Shown in pieces: positions 28,092 through 36,184 of a stretch of DNA of 64,000 bases. Below the pieces are notes generated by a model. It made no database searches. It was not told the DNA's origin and worked only from the letters and a program-made list of their open reading frames with translations. The first letter of the stretch is position 1. Each line of letters starts with the position of its first letter. The stretch comes from CBDCUC01 sp965222485 (GTDB lineage Bacteria > Pseudomonadota > Alphaproteobacteria > Rhizobiales > Hyphomicrobiaceae). The stretch is taken from contig CBDCUC010000039.1 of the NCBI GenBank assembly GCA_965222485.1, positions 558,001-622,000 of the forward strand, given 5' to 3'. The position numbers and the translations under genes are program-made.

Positions 28092-29798
28092 TTACTCATT
28101 GCTGTACAGTAGCGCACGTGCCGTCTCTGTTATCCCCTCCACTGTGCCACTCGTCGCAACTGGCCTCCAGTTGACCTCGCCCAGATCCATTTTTAACTGC
28201 TCCTCGACAACTTCAACCGTGGCATCCGATGCATCGTCCTTGCGGTCTCTGACGCGCTCTTTGAGTGTGTCGCCGGGGGCCGACAGCCACAGACCAAGGA
28301 ATGGCACGCCGAGCTTGGCCGCGATCTCCGCAATTTCGGCACGCTCATCAGGGCGGGAAAAGACCGCATCGACAATCACACTTTGACCCGCCTCAAGCCC
28401 CCATTCGGCGCGCTGGTACAGACTGTCATACACAGCCGCAGTCGTTTCCGGCGTATATTCAGTAGACGGGAGACGATAGGTCTCCTCCACCTTGTGCAAG
28501 GCCTTGCGCTCCAGGTCGCTTCGCAGGTGTAGTGCCCCCGGAGCAACGCCAATTTCCGGAGCAAGCAGGGCGGCCAGCGTCGATTTACCGGAACCGGACA
28601 GCCCACCCACCGCAATCAGTCTTGGAGCAATAGGTTCCAAATACTGACAGGCTGCTTCGAAGTATTCCTTCGCCAAGGCTTCATCCTTGCCCCGTTCCGG
28701 TTCTTCCATTGCAGTCGATCTATGCGCGGTCACCATGGCGCGGATACCTGCGCGCAACGATAGAAAGACAGGCATGGCCGCAAGTGCTCGAAAGTCGCGC
28801 TGGGCGCGCGAACGCCAGAGGTATCGGTTGAGAACGACATTGGCAGACTGACGCTGGCCGACATGATCTAGATCCATAAGCAGGAATGCGAGGTCATACA
28901 GCGTGTCAATTGTCGCAAGGTCTTCATCGAATTCAATCGCGTCGAATGGTGTCGGCTTCCCCCGCCACAGTACGATATTGGCCAGATGAAAGTCGCCGTG
29001 ACAGCGCCGAACGAAGCCCTTACGTGCCCGCTGATTGAGCACCAGCTGGTTGCGCCACAACGAAATCTCTGCCGATGTCCGCCACCACGTCCTCTGTTGC
29101 GCTGAGAACAGATGGTCGAAATTTGTGAAGGCCAGATTGAGTTGCGCAATGATGTCGGCCAGTTTTGTCGTGCCATCCGGGCTGGCTACGACAGGCGCCT
29201 TGGCGTGATAATTGGCAACCATGTCAGCCATGGCTTTGAGCTCGCCACGCGGTATTGGTCCCTGCGCTGCGTGGTGTGACATCAGATCTCGCTGCGAGAA
29301 GGCCCGCATATGTACGGCCATTTCCAACGGCTCACCCTCACCATCAATCATCAGTGAGCCGTCCTTTTCGCGCGTGATCGTTACGGCGTCTAAATAAAGA
29401 TCGGGCGCATAGGGTGGGTTGATTTCAATCTCGCGCAGTACAGCGGCACGGCGTTTCTCGAAGCTGGAAAAATCCATATAGTCGTAACGCACATTCCGCT
29501 TGATTTTCAGCATCTCGCGTTCGCCAACGAAAACCAGCGCGCCGTGTGTTTGAAACACTTCGACGGGCCCATCGCCCAGCAGCTTGCAGTGTTTCAGAAA
29601 ATCGATCACTTCGTGCTGCGGGTCGTTGGCTTGGTGCGGTGGATATTTGGAGATGGCTGGCATCAGCTCGCTGGTCTCCTTGTTAGCCAGTCGCTTTGCA
29701 GCATGTAGGAGGTGGGCATCTTGACCCATTATATAGTCAGCCACGTCATCGATGCGATGGTACATTTTTGCTGTTCTTTGATGCGACGCCGCATGCAT
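28092..29798 (-). CDS. fusion of APH-fold kinase and P-loop (AAA/adenylate-kinase-like) domain
   Basis: 568 residues. Residues about 70-350 form an aminoglycoside-phosphotransferase-like kinase domain with R-R-C-H-G-D-F-H-L-A-N-I (Brenner motif) and F-D-A-I-E-F-D-E-D metal site. Residues about 390-568 are a separate P-loop domain, G-L-S-G-S-G-K-S-T, with a D-A-V-F Walker-B-like strand. Such fusions are common in proteobacteria and their substrate is unknown; antibiotic resistance should not be assumed. The start is uncertain: ATG 29765 (M-Y-H-R-I-D) is as good. It lies 114 bases upstream of, and co-directional with, the acyl ligase gene. Confidence 0.85.
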   Translation of the reverse strand: MHAASHQRTAKMYHRIDDVADYIMGQDAHLLHAAKRLANKETSELMPAISKYPPHQANDPQHEVIDFLKHCKLLGDGPVEVFQTHGALVFVGEREMLKIKRNVRYDYMDFSSFEKRRAAVLREIEINPPYAPDLYLDAVTITREKDGSLMIDGEGEPLEMAVHMRAFSQRDLMSHHAAQGPIPRGELKAMADMVANYHAKAPVVASPDGTTKLADIIAQLNLAFTNFDHLFSAQQRTWWRTSAEISLWRNQLVLNQRARKGFVRRCHGDFHLANIVLWRGKPTPFDAIEFDEDLATIDTLYDLAFLLMDLDHVGQRQSANVVLNRYLWRSRAQRDFRALAAMPVFLSLRAGIRAMVTAHRSTAMEEPERGKDEALAKEYFEAACQYLEPIAPRLIAVGGLSGSGKSTLAALLAPEIGVAPGALHLRSDLERKALHKVEETYRLPSTEYTPETTAAVYDSLYQRAEWGLEAGQSVIVDAVFSRPDERAEIAEIAAKLGVPFLGLWLSAPGDTLKERVRDRKDDASDATVEVVEEQLKMDLGEVNWRPVATSGTVEGITETARALLYSNE

Positions 29799-30194
29799 CG
29801 CTAAAACCAGTCCATGCTACGAACGCGCCAAGAGTGCTTACTATGAACCAGAGCAATCATGAGCACGTGTCATCACGTGTGTTCCTGTTCTGAGGGATTA
29901 AATGTTGGGCGGCTGACACAGGCTAAAGGTGCCGGGTTATTGCACCGCGAGCGTTGTCATTGCTTGTACCACCTCCAACTCTACACACACACTCATGGCG
30001 CAAGAGCGCGACAGAGCAGATGGTGCAGTTTTGTCGCACTGACTAACATTGAAGCAACTATTGCCTACTCTTCAGTCTTGTGCCTACCCGACCGAGTCGC
30101 CTAGCCTCAAACTCAAAGAGAAAAAACGGGAAGAGCGCCTGTGTGCAACCGGGCCGTTTCGACGGCCCCGGCCAACCGACACTGGAGCGCCAAG
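29799..30194. other. divergent intergenic region upstream of small Cys protein
   Basis: About 395 bases between divergent genes. No RNA gene or repeat recognised. A GGAG at 30184-30187 serves the small gene at 30195. Confidence 0.4.
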
Positions 30195-30401
30195 ATGATA
30201 GAAATCGTCATTTCCGTTTGCCTGCTACAGCAGCCGACGACTTGCAAAGACGTCAATCTCAATTTCCTGGCCAACAGCATTACGCACCGACAGTGCATGA
30301 TCAATGGTCAGCATGAAATCTCCAAGTGGCTTTCTGTTCACCCGAAATGGAAGATCCAAAAGTGGCGTTGCGGCGTCGTCAAGCAGGTCGCGAAGGCCTG
30401 A
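30195..30401 (+). CDS. small four-cysteine protein, paralogue of the gene at 55258
   Basis: 68 residues: a short hydrophobic start (M-I-E-I-V-I-S-V-C-L-L), then C-x7-C, a third cysteine in H-R-Q-C-M, and the closing motif P-K-W-K-I-Q-K-W-R-C. The protein at 55258-55452 has the same cysteine order and the same P-x-W-K-I-x-x-W-R-C ending, which shows that both are real genes. GGAG lies about eight bases before the ATG. It ends six bases before a strong terminator-like hairpin. The function is unknown; two disulfides or a metal site are possible. Confidence 0.72.
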   Translation: MIEIVISVCLLQQPTTCKDVNLNFLANSITHRQCMINGQHEISKWLSVHPKWKIQKWRCGVVKQVAKA

Positions 30402-30406
30402 TCGCC

Positions 30407-30448
30407 AACCGACAGGGCAGCGCCCGCCGCGCTGCCTGCCTGTCGGTT
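30407..30448 (+). terminator. strong hairpin terminator after the small Cys gene
   Basis: Long inverted repeat: AACCGACAGG then GCAGCGC on the left, GCGCTGC then CCTGTCGGTT on the right, with a three-base bulge and a CCGCC loop. The stem is about 17 bp and GC-rich. It begins six bases after the stop codon, as expected for a terminator, although the T-run is only TTAT. Confidence 0.6.
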
Positions 30449-30468
30449 ATCTCTGGAGTAGACATGCG

Positions 30469-30607
30469 CGCTTGCAGGTGAGCCGCGCTTTAGCATGCCT
30501 AGGGCGGCAACCGATTTTTCACCGCGACCCACGCCGCAGGTGAACCTACAACCCGCATGCCGGTAAACTGGCAGCGACTTTGGTCCTGCAAGTGGCTCGA
30601 AAGAGCC
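30469..30607 (+). promoter_or_regulatory. candidate structured leader of metY (four-way-junction, SAM-riboswitch-like)
   Basis: A 10-bp closing stem P1 (30469-30478 with 30585-30594, one G-U) encloses three helices. P2 is GCCGC/GCGGC (30482-30486 with 30504-30508). P3 is TTCACC/GGTGAA (30518-30523 with 30539-30544). P4 is TGCCGG/CTGGCA with a TAAA loop (30558-30573). P2 is followed by AACC, as in the SAM-I/SAM-IV clan. TAGG in the P2 loop (30500-30503) can pair with CCTA after P3 (30545-30548), as in the SAM-I pseudoknot. A GAAA-capped hairpin follows. The gene 110 bases downstream is metY, a classic SAM-regulated gene. This is a hand fold, not a covariance-model hit. Confidence 0.4.
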
Positions 30608-30719
30608 TTGTGACTGTCCCAATAGCCATTCTGGGTGTCTGCCCTTGCCGTTGTCGCGGACGAGATGGCAGATTAGGAGAGCGCTCGTTTCATAAAGCGC
30701 CGCTATTGGGGAGGCACAC

Positions 30720-32015
30720 ATGACCGATTCATCTCAGCAGCCAGGGTTCGCAACCCGCGCCGTTCATGCCGGGGCCACACCCGATGCCTCAACCGGTGCG
30801 CGCGCGACGCCGATCTATCAGACGACTTCCTATGTCTTCAACGACGCCGAACACGCCGCCGCACTTTTTAATCTTGAGGTCTTCGGCAATATCTACACGC
30901 GGATCATGAATCCGACGCAGGCCGTGCTTGAATCGCGTCTCGCCGCGCTGGAAGATGGAACGGCGGCCCTTGCCGTAGCATCCGGACATGCCGCACAGTT
31001 TTTGGTTTTCCACACACTGTTGGAACCGGGCGATGAGTTTGTTGCCGGCCGTCAACTCTATGGCGGTTCCGTCAACCAGTTCAATCACGCCTTCAAGAAG
31101 TTCAATTGGAATGTGGTGTGGGCAGACGCCACGGACCCCGCATCGTTCGAAGCGGCTATAACGCCAAGAACGCGTGCCATCTTTTGCGAGTCAATTGCAA
31201 ACCCTGGCGGCATCGTCATAGACCTTCCCGCAATTGCAGAGGTCGCAAAGAAGGCAGGCGTGCCACTCATTGTCGACAATACGCTAGCGACGCCATACTT
31301 GTGTCAGCCTAAGAGTTTTGGTGCCGACATCATCGTTCACTCGCTGACCAAGTTCCTGGGCGGTCACGGCAATTCCCTCGGCGGCGCGATTGTCGATTGC
31401 GGCACGTTCGATTGGCTTGGCGCGCGCCACCGTTATGCAACGCTCGTTGAGCCAAATGCGTCCTACAACGGAATGAAGCTTGCTGAGACATTTGGCGATT
31501 TCGCATTCGCCATTGCGGCTCGCGTGATGGGTTTGCGCGATATCGGTCCGGCAATCTCGCCCATGAACGCGTTTTTCATTCAGACCGGCGTAGAGACGTT
31601 GCACCTGCGTATGCAGCGTCATTGCGAAAACGCAACCGCGGTCGCCAAGTGGTTACAGGCACATCCAAAGGTGGCCTGGGTGAATTATGCTGGCTTGCCT
31701 GACAACAAATACTACGCGTTGCACCAAAAAATCTGTCCTCGCGGCGCTGGCGCCGTGTTCACATTTGGTTTGCGCGGCGGTTACGATGCCGGCGTAGCGC
31801 TGGTCTCCAATCTTAAATTGTTCAGCCATCTGGCAAACATCGGCGACACACGCTCCCTTGTCATTCACCCAGCCTCAACCACGCATAGCCAGCTTACCGA
31901 TGAGCAGCGCATTGCGGCGGGGGCCGGACCTGATGTCGTCCGTCTGTCGGTAGGTATCGAGGATGTTGAGGACATCATCGGTGACTTGAAAAGTGCTCTG
32001 GATTCAGTCGCCTAG
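30720..32015 (+). CDS. metY: O-acetylhomoserine sulfhydrylase (aminocarboxypropyltransferase)
   Basis: 431-residue PLP enzyme of the Cys/Met-metabolism family. It makes homocysteine from O-acetylhomoserine and sulfide. It begins with F-A-T-R-A-V-H-A-G and has the PLP lysine K211 in V-H-S-L-T-K-F-L-G-G-H-G, the D-N-T-L-A-T-P-Y strand, and S-H-L-A-N-I-G-D-T-R-S-L-V-I-H-P near the C-terminus. The length of about 430 favours MetY over the shorter MetB/MetZ. A GGGGAGG ribosome site lies just upstream. The long leader (30449-30719) folds into a candidate riboswitch. Confidence 0.93.
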   Translation: MTDSSQQPGFATRAVHAGATPDASTGARATPIYQTTSYVFNDAEHAAALFNLEVFGNIYTRIMNPTQAVLESRLAALEDGTAALAVASGHAAQFLVFHTLLEPGDEFVAGRQLYGGSVNQFNHAFKKFNWNVVWADATDPASFEAAITPRTRAIFCESIANPGGIVIDLPAIAEVAKKAGVPLIVDNTLATPYLCQPKSFGADIIVHSLTKFLGGHGNSLGGAIVDCGTFDWLGARHRYATLVEPNASYNGMKLAETFGDFAFAIAARVMGLRDIGPAISPMNAFFIQTGVETLHLRMQRHCENATAVAKWLQAHPKVAWVNYAGLPDNKYYALHQKICPRGAGAVFTFGLRGGYDAGVALVSNLKLFSHLANIGDTRSLVIHPASTTHSQLTDEQRIAAGAGPDVVRLSVGIEDVEDIIGDLKSALDSVA

Positions 32016-32023
32016 AACGGTCC

Positions 32024-32042
32024 CAGCACAAATCTTGTGCTG
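32024..32042 (+). terminator. hairpin after metY
   Basis: Perfect 8-bp inverted repeat CAGCACAA/TTGTGCTG with a three-base loop, nine bases past the metY stop. It is a likely transcription end, though no T-run follows. A second GGGCAG/CTGCCC dyad lies about 40 bases further. Confidence 0.45.
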
Positions 32043-32113
32043 CCCGCAGCAAGTTCGCAGAGAATGCGGAAACGCTAAGGGCAGGCCCAGATCTGCCCGC
32101 CGCCCTGGGCGCT

Positions 32114-32127
32114 TTGACTTAAGCCAA
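32114..32127 (+). promoter_or_regulatory. possible FNR/FixK box upstream of hemN
   Basis: TTGA-N6-CCAA, matching seven of eight conserved positions of the FixK/FNR consensus TTGA-N6-TCAA. It lies 186 bases before the hemN start. hemN is a known FNR/FixK target in alphaproteobacteria. The distance is large, so confidence is limited. Confidence 0.3.
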
Positions 32128-32312
32128 AAAACGAAAGCGGATCCCGTGCCACAAGGAGGAAGCTGGGCTGTCTGGCCTCGGCCAGCACGGCTTGTCGTAC
32201 CGGCAATCGGTGGCCGCTAGGTTTCGGCTACGAGTCCGCCCGCTCTCTCATTGGTAGCCGGTTGCGGCTTTCGGTGGTGAGGTTCAGATAAGGCGAAGAA
32301 TGCGAGGTTGGA

Positions 32313-33662
32313 ATGGATCCAGTTCTGGCGAAATATGCAACCTCTACCGTTCCGCGCTACACGAGCTATCCAACAGTGCCCCACTTCACCAGCGAGTTTC
32401 CCGCCGCGCAGTATCGCGATTGGCTGGGCGCGATTGATCCCAAAGATCCCGTGTCGCTATACCTGCACGTCCCCTTTTGCCGTCAGTTGTGCTGGTACTG
32501 CGGTTGCAACATGAAGCTGGCGACACGCTACGAGCCAATCTCTTCCTATGTTGAAAGCTTGCTGGAAGAAATCGAACTCGTACACGCGGCATTACCGGGC
32601 CGTTTGACGCTATCTCACCTTCATTGGGGCGGCGGTACTCCGACCTCTCTTGAGCCCGATGACCTTGAGCGCATCATGTGTGACCTTGCGCGCCGGTTTG
32701 AATTCACAGCCGACGCTGAGATCGCTATAGAGTGTGACCCACGCACGCTTGCGCCAGAGATGGTCGAACGCATCGGCATCATGGGGTTCACACGCGCAAG
32801 TTTCGGCGTTCAAGAATTTGCGCCCGAAGTCCAATCCGCGATCAATCGAATTCAACCTCCTGAAATGGTGCGAGACGCCGTTGAAAGTTTACGCGACGTT
32901 GGTGTTCAAGGCATCAATTTCGACCTAATTTACGGTCTGCCCTATCAGACAGTCAGCTCCCTTGAAGACACGGTCGCCAAATGCGTGGAAATTGGGCCTG
33001 ACAGAATTGCACTTTTTGGGTACGCGCATGTTCCGTGGATGGCAAAGAAACAGCGCATGATTGCGGAAAGCGCATTGCCGGGAACAATGGAGCGCGCTGC
33101 CCAGGCGGCTGCAGCTGCTGCCGCACTGACCCAAGCGGGCTATGTTGCCATCGGCATCGATCACTTCGCGCGAAAAGGCGACCCCCTTGCAGTCGCAGCA
33201 CGCAACGGCACCCTGCATCGCAATTTTCAAGGGTACACGACGGATACCGCTACAACGTTGATTGGTCTTGGGGCCACATCCATTGGGCGCACACCCGAAG
33301 GCTACGTTCAGAACATCGCGGAAACCGGAGCATGGGCCCGCGCAGTCGCGGCCGGAGAGCTACCCATTGCCAAAGGTCATGCCCTCACCGGGGAAGACAG
33401 GCTTCGCGCACATGTCATTGAGCGGGTCATGTGTGACGGGGTCGTGGACCTGAGAGCCGCCGCAGAACAATTTTCTAGCAATGAGAGCACGTTTGCGGAC
33501 GTAGATGATGAGCTTTCTGTCATGGCGGCAGACGGCCTATTGAACTTCGAAGACGGCGTCGTTCGTTTGAGCGAGGCAGGCCTGCCGCTTGCACGTGTGG
33601 TGGCCGGCGCGTTCGACAGTTATCGTCGCCAATCATCAACCCGGCACTCGATTGCAATTTAA
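32313..33662 (+). CDS. hemN: oxygen-independent coproporphyrinogen III oxidase
   Basis: 449-residue radical-SAM enzyme of haem synthesis that works without oxygen. The cluster-binding cysteines are C56-x3-C60-x2-C63, followed by the extra C65 seen in true HemN. The N-terminal Y-T-S-Y-P-T motif and L-H-W-G-G-G-T-P-T-S are also characteristic. The full length and the Y-T-S-Y-P motif distinguish it from the HemW chaperone. It is monocistronic here, with a possible FNR/FixK site upstream and phaC convergent downstream. Confidence 0.94.
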   Translation: MDPVLAKYATSTVPRYTSYPTVPHFTSEFPAAQYRDWLGAIDPKDPVSLYLHVPFCRQLCWYCGCNMKLATRYEPISSYVESLLEEIELVHAALPGRLTLSHLHWGGGTPTSLEPDDLERIMCDLARRFEFTADAEIAIECDPRTLAPEMVERIGIMGFTRASFGVQEFAPEVQSAINRIQPPEMVRDAVESLRDVGVQGINFDLIYGLPYQTVSSLEDTVAKCVEIGPDRIALFGYAHVPWMAKKQRMIAESALPGTMERAAQAAAAAAALTQAGYVAIGIDHFARKGDPLAVAARNGTLHRNFQGYTTDTATTLIGLGATSIGRTPEGYVQNIAETGAWARAVAAGELPIAKGHALTGEDRLRAHVIERVMCDGVVDLRAAAEQFSSNESTFADVDDELSVMAADGLLNFEDGVVRLSEAGLPLARVVAGAFDSYRRQSSTRHSIAI

Positions 33663-33728
33663 CAACTGCTTCCGCGACCATTGTTGGGCATTGTCGCTGC
33701 GGGCATCCGGTAAAGAATTTCGGCGGCG

Positions 33729-35540
33729 TTACTTCACTTTTACGTAGGACCCAGGGGCATCCTCGATAACGCCAAGATTGGCACCCGGTTCGCGGGCATC
33801 GACCTTCTTGCCTGAATGCGATGCGAGCCAGTTGGCCCAGTGAGGCCACCACGAGCCGGGCTCTTCCGTGGCACTCTCCAGCCAGTCCATTAAATCGCCT
33901 GCTTTTCGATCGCCACCGATCCAGTGTTGATACTTCATCTTCTCAGGCGGGTTGACGACGCCAGCGATATGTCCTGAGCCAGACAGAACGAATTCTACCG
34001 GACCGCCAAAAAGCTGCGAACCTATAAAGACGGATTGGGCCGGAGCAATATGATCCTCTTTTGTCGCCAGTTCGTAAACTGGCAGCGAAACCTTGCCGAC
34101 ATCGAGAGGCGTGCCCCCGATCTTCATTTGGCACTTCGCGAGCCGGTTCTCATTATAGAATGCGCGTAGGTAGAATTTGTGATTGGCCGCAGGCATTCGC
34201 GTTGAGTCCTGGTTCCAATACAGAAGGTCGAACGGGAAGGGCTGCTTGCCTAACAGGTAGTTGTTGACGACGTAGGGCCAGATCAAGTCACGCGAACGCA
34301 TCATGTTGAACACGTTCGCCATGCGCGAACCGTCCAGATAGCCGCGCTCGTCCATGATCTCTTCCAGCGCTTCGAGCTGGTCGTTATCGGTGAACACCAA
34401 CAGATCGCCGGCCTTTGAAAAATCCACCTGTGTTGTAAGGAAAGTGGCGGATTTGAAAATCTCTTCGCCGCGCGCCGCGAGATACGTGAGCGTGGTGGCA
34501 AGCAGCGTACCGCCAACGCAGTATCCGAGTGCGTTGAGCTTTTTCACACCGGTTTCGCGCCGCGCCGCGTCTGCTGCCTCCAAAACGCCTTCAATCATGT
34601 AGTCTTCAAAGCTTTTCTTCGCCAAAGACTCATCTGGATTAACCCACGAAATGACGAAAACGGTGAAGCCCTGGTCAACGGCGAACTTAATGAAGCTCTT
34701 TTGCGGTGTCAGGTCCAGAACGTAGAATTTGTTGATCCACGGTGGCACCATCAGGATCGGCGTCTTATGAACCTTTTCCGTCGTCGGCGTGTACTGGATG
34801 AGCTGCAAAAGATCGTTCTGGAAGACAATCTTGCCAGGCGTCATCGCGAGGTTGCGGCCGATCTCAAAAGCTTTCGTGTCGGTCTGACTGATCGTCAGAA
34901 GGTCTCCCGACTTCTCCATGTCCTTCATGAATTGCTTCATGCCAACAACGAAGTTCTGTGCATTTGAGCGAAATGTTTCGCGCAAGACCTCAGGGTTGGT
35001 GGCTGGGAAGTTGGATGGCGACAGAGCGCTGGTAAACAGCCTGAAATGGAATTCTGCCTTCATGCGCTCAGTGTCATTCAGGGAGTCGACCTGATCGACG
35101 ACATTTTCCGTCCACCTGGACGTGACGAGATAGGATTGCTTCCAAAAGTCGAAAAATGGATTTGCCGTCCAAGCTTCGTCCTTAAAGCGAGGGTCGCCAG
35201 GTTCGGGCTCGGCGACCGGTTCCACGTCCTCCCCCATCATACGACGCATGGTATTTTCCCAGATCCGCATATAGTCGCTCATCAACGCGCTTTGCGCATC
35301 TGCGACACGTGCCGGTTCTTGCATCCATAAGGAGAACACTTCTGCAAAGGTCTTGGTGAATTCCGACAATTCGCTTGCGTTGGAATATGCACCAATTTGC
35401 GCGTCCGGCCTCTCCAGATACTGGGTAACGGCCTTGGTCCCGGCCTCGAAGACGGTCAGCATGTTACGGGTGAACTCTTCCGGGTCGTCCACTGCAAAGT
35501 CGAGAATTGTTTCCGGGGTAATTGGAAGTTTTTTGTCCAT
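33729..35540 (-). CDS. phaC: class I poly(3-hydroxyalkanoate) synthase
   Basis: 603 residues when started at the ATG beginning M-D-K-K-L-P. The N-terminal half has F-D-F-W-K-Q-S-Y and N-F-P-A-T-N-P-E-V-L. The lipase-box-like motif G-Y-C-V-G-G places the catalytic cysteine at 341. The histidine is in G-S-G-H-I-A-G-V-V-N-P-P near the C-terminus. It polymerises hydroxyacyl-CoA into storage granules, typical of Hyphomicrobiaceae methylotrophs. The frame is open 56 codons further upstream without family resemblance. No phaA, phaB or phasin gene lies in the window. Confidence 0.94.
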   Translation of the reverse strand: MDKKLPITPETILDFAVDDPEEFTRNMLTVFEAGTKAVTQYLERPDAQIGAYSNASELSEFTKTFAEVFSLWMQEPARVADAQSALMSDYMRIWENTMRRMMGEDVEPVAEPEPGDPRFKDEAWTANPFFDFWKQSYLVTSRWTENVVDQVDSLNDTERMKAEFHFRLFTSALSPSNFPATNPEVLRETFRSNAQNFVVGMKQFMKDMEKSGDLLTISQTDTKAFEIGRNLAMTPGKIVFQNDLLQLIQYTPTTEKVHKTPILMVPPWINKFYVLDLTPQKSFIKFAVDQGFTVFVISWVNPDESLAKKSFEDYMIEGVLEAADAARRETGVKKLNALGYCVGGTLLATTLTYLAARGEEIFKSATFLTTQVDFSKAGDLLVFTDNDQLEALEEIMDERGYLDGSRMANVFNMMRSRDLIWPYVVNNYLLGKQPFPFDLLYWNQDSTRMPAANHKFYLRAFYNENRLAKCQMKIGGTPLDVGKVSLPVYELATKEDHIAPAQSVFIGSQLFGGPVEFVLSGSGHIAGVVNPPEKMKYQHWIGGDRKAGDLMDWLESATEEPGSWWPHWANWLASHSGKKVDAREPGANLGVIEDAPGSYVKVK

Positions 35541-36184
35541 GGCCGTTGCGATAAGGGGCTGAGGTGGGGTTGCGGTATTCCGCGTAGTGTAGCGGAGTAT
35601 TCGAAATGTAGCACGTAATATGACCTGCCGGTGCCGATGTCGGGCGCATCCTGTCCTTTTTTGGTAAGGAGCTGGCAAGGCGCACCAGTCACCCAGCCCG
35701 CATTCCAAGACCTACATCTCACAAATGACCCGCCGAGGGGTCAATAAGCTTAATGGATTAGTTTGGCTGAACTTCTAGGCGCAGGCACCTACCAGTAGGA
35801 TTACACGATCTACCATATGCAAGTCCGACCAGACCAAATGGTTAGGTGCCCAATGGTGCCAATCTGCCCTCTGGACGGCGCGCGGGGGGCACGATTTAAT
35901 GGCTAGGAACCGAGGCTTAATGCGACAGCCGTATCAGACGTGTGCGACATGAACCGAAGTTTGGTGTAGAAGCGGGGAGTCGCGCCTGCTGTAGGAAACG
36001 GGAAACGACCGGTTGTATTCTACAACTGGGGCTCTGTTCCAAGTGTTGGCAGTCCGATAGCCACGCAAGTCAGGAAGCGGCGCGAGAAGATGGCGAGAAG
36101 CCAAATCAGGCACAGTGAGGCGCGTGACGGCCGCGGCTGCCTCCAACCTCATTGGCTGGCGTCATTCAATAGGGCATTTAGGAC
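35541..36184. other. 644-bp divergent phaC/aminotransferase intergenic region
   Basis: The longest gene-free stretch of the core region. Promoters for both divergent genes should lie here. The only structure I can support is the 15-base palindrome at 36012-36026. No tRNA, sRNA or repeat family is recognised; short open frames in it show no family resemblance. Confidence 0.45.
36012..36026. promoter_or_regulatory. palindrome GTTGTA-TTC-TACAAC, possible operator
   Basis: Perfect 6-bp arms around three bases, about 160 bases upstream of the aminotransferase start, inside the phaC/aminotransferase divergent region. The form suits a dimeric regulator. The regulator is not identified. Confidence 0.25.

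Noticed and set aside
28092..29798. Aminoglycoside resistance gene
   Set aside because: Only the kinase fold is shared with APH enzymes; the fused P-loop domain and housekeeping context give no support for drug phosphorylation.
30449..30719. SAM-II riboswitch upstream of metY
   Set aside because: The compact SAM-II pseudoknot consensus expected in alphaproteobacteria is not visible; the fold seen is a larger four-way junction instead.
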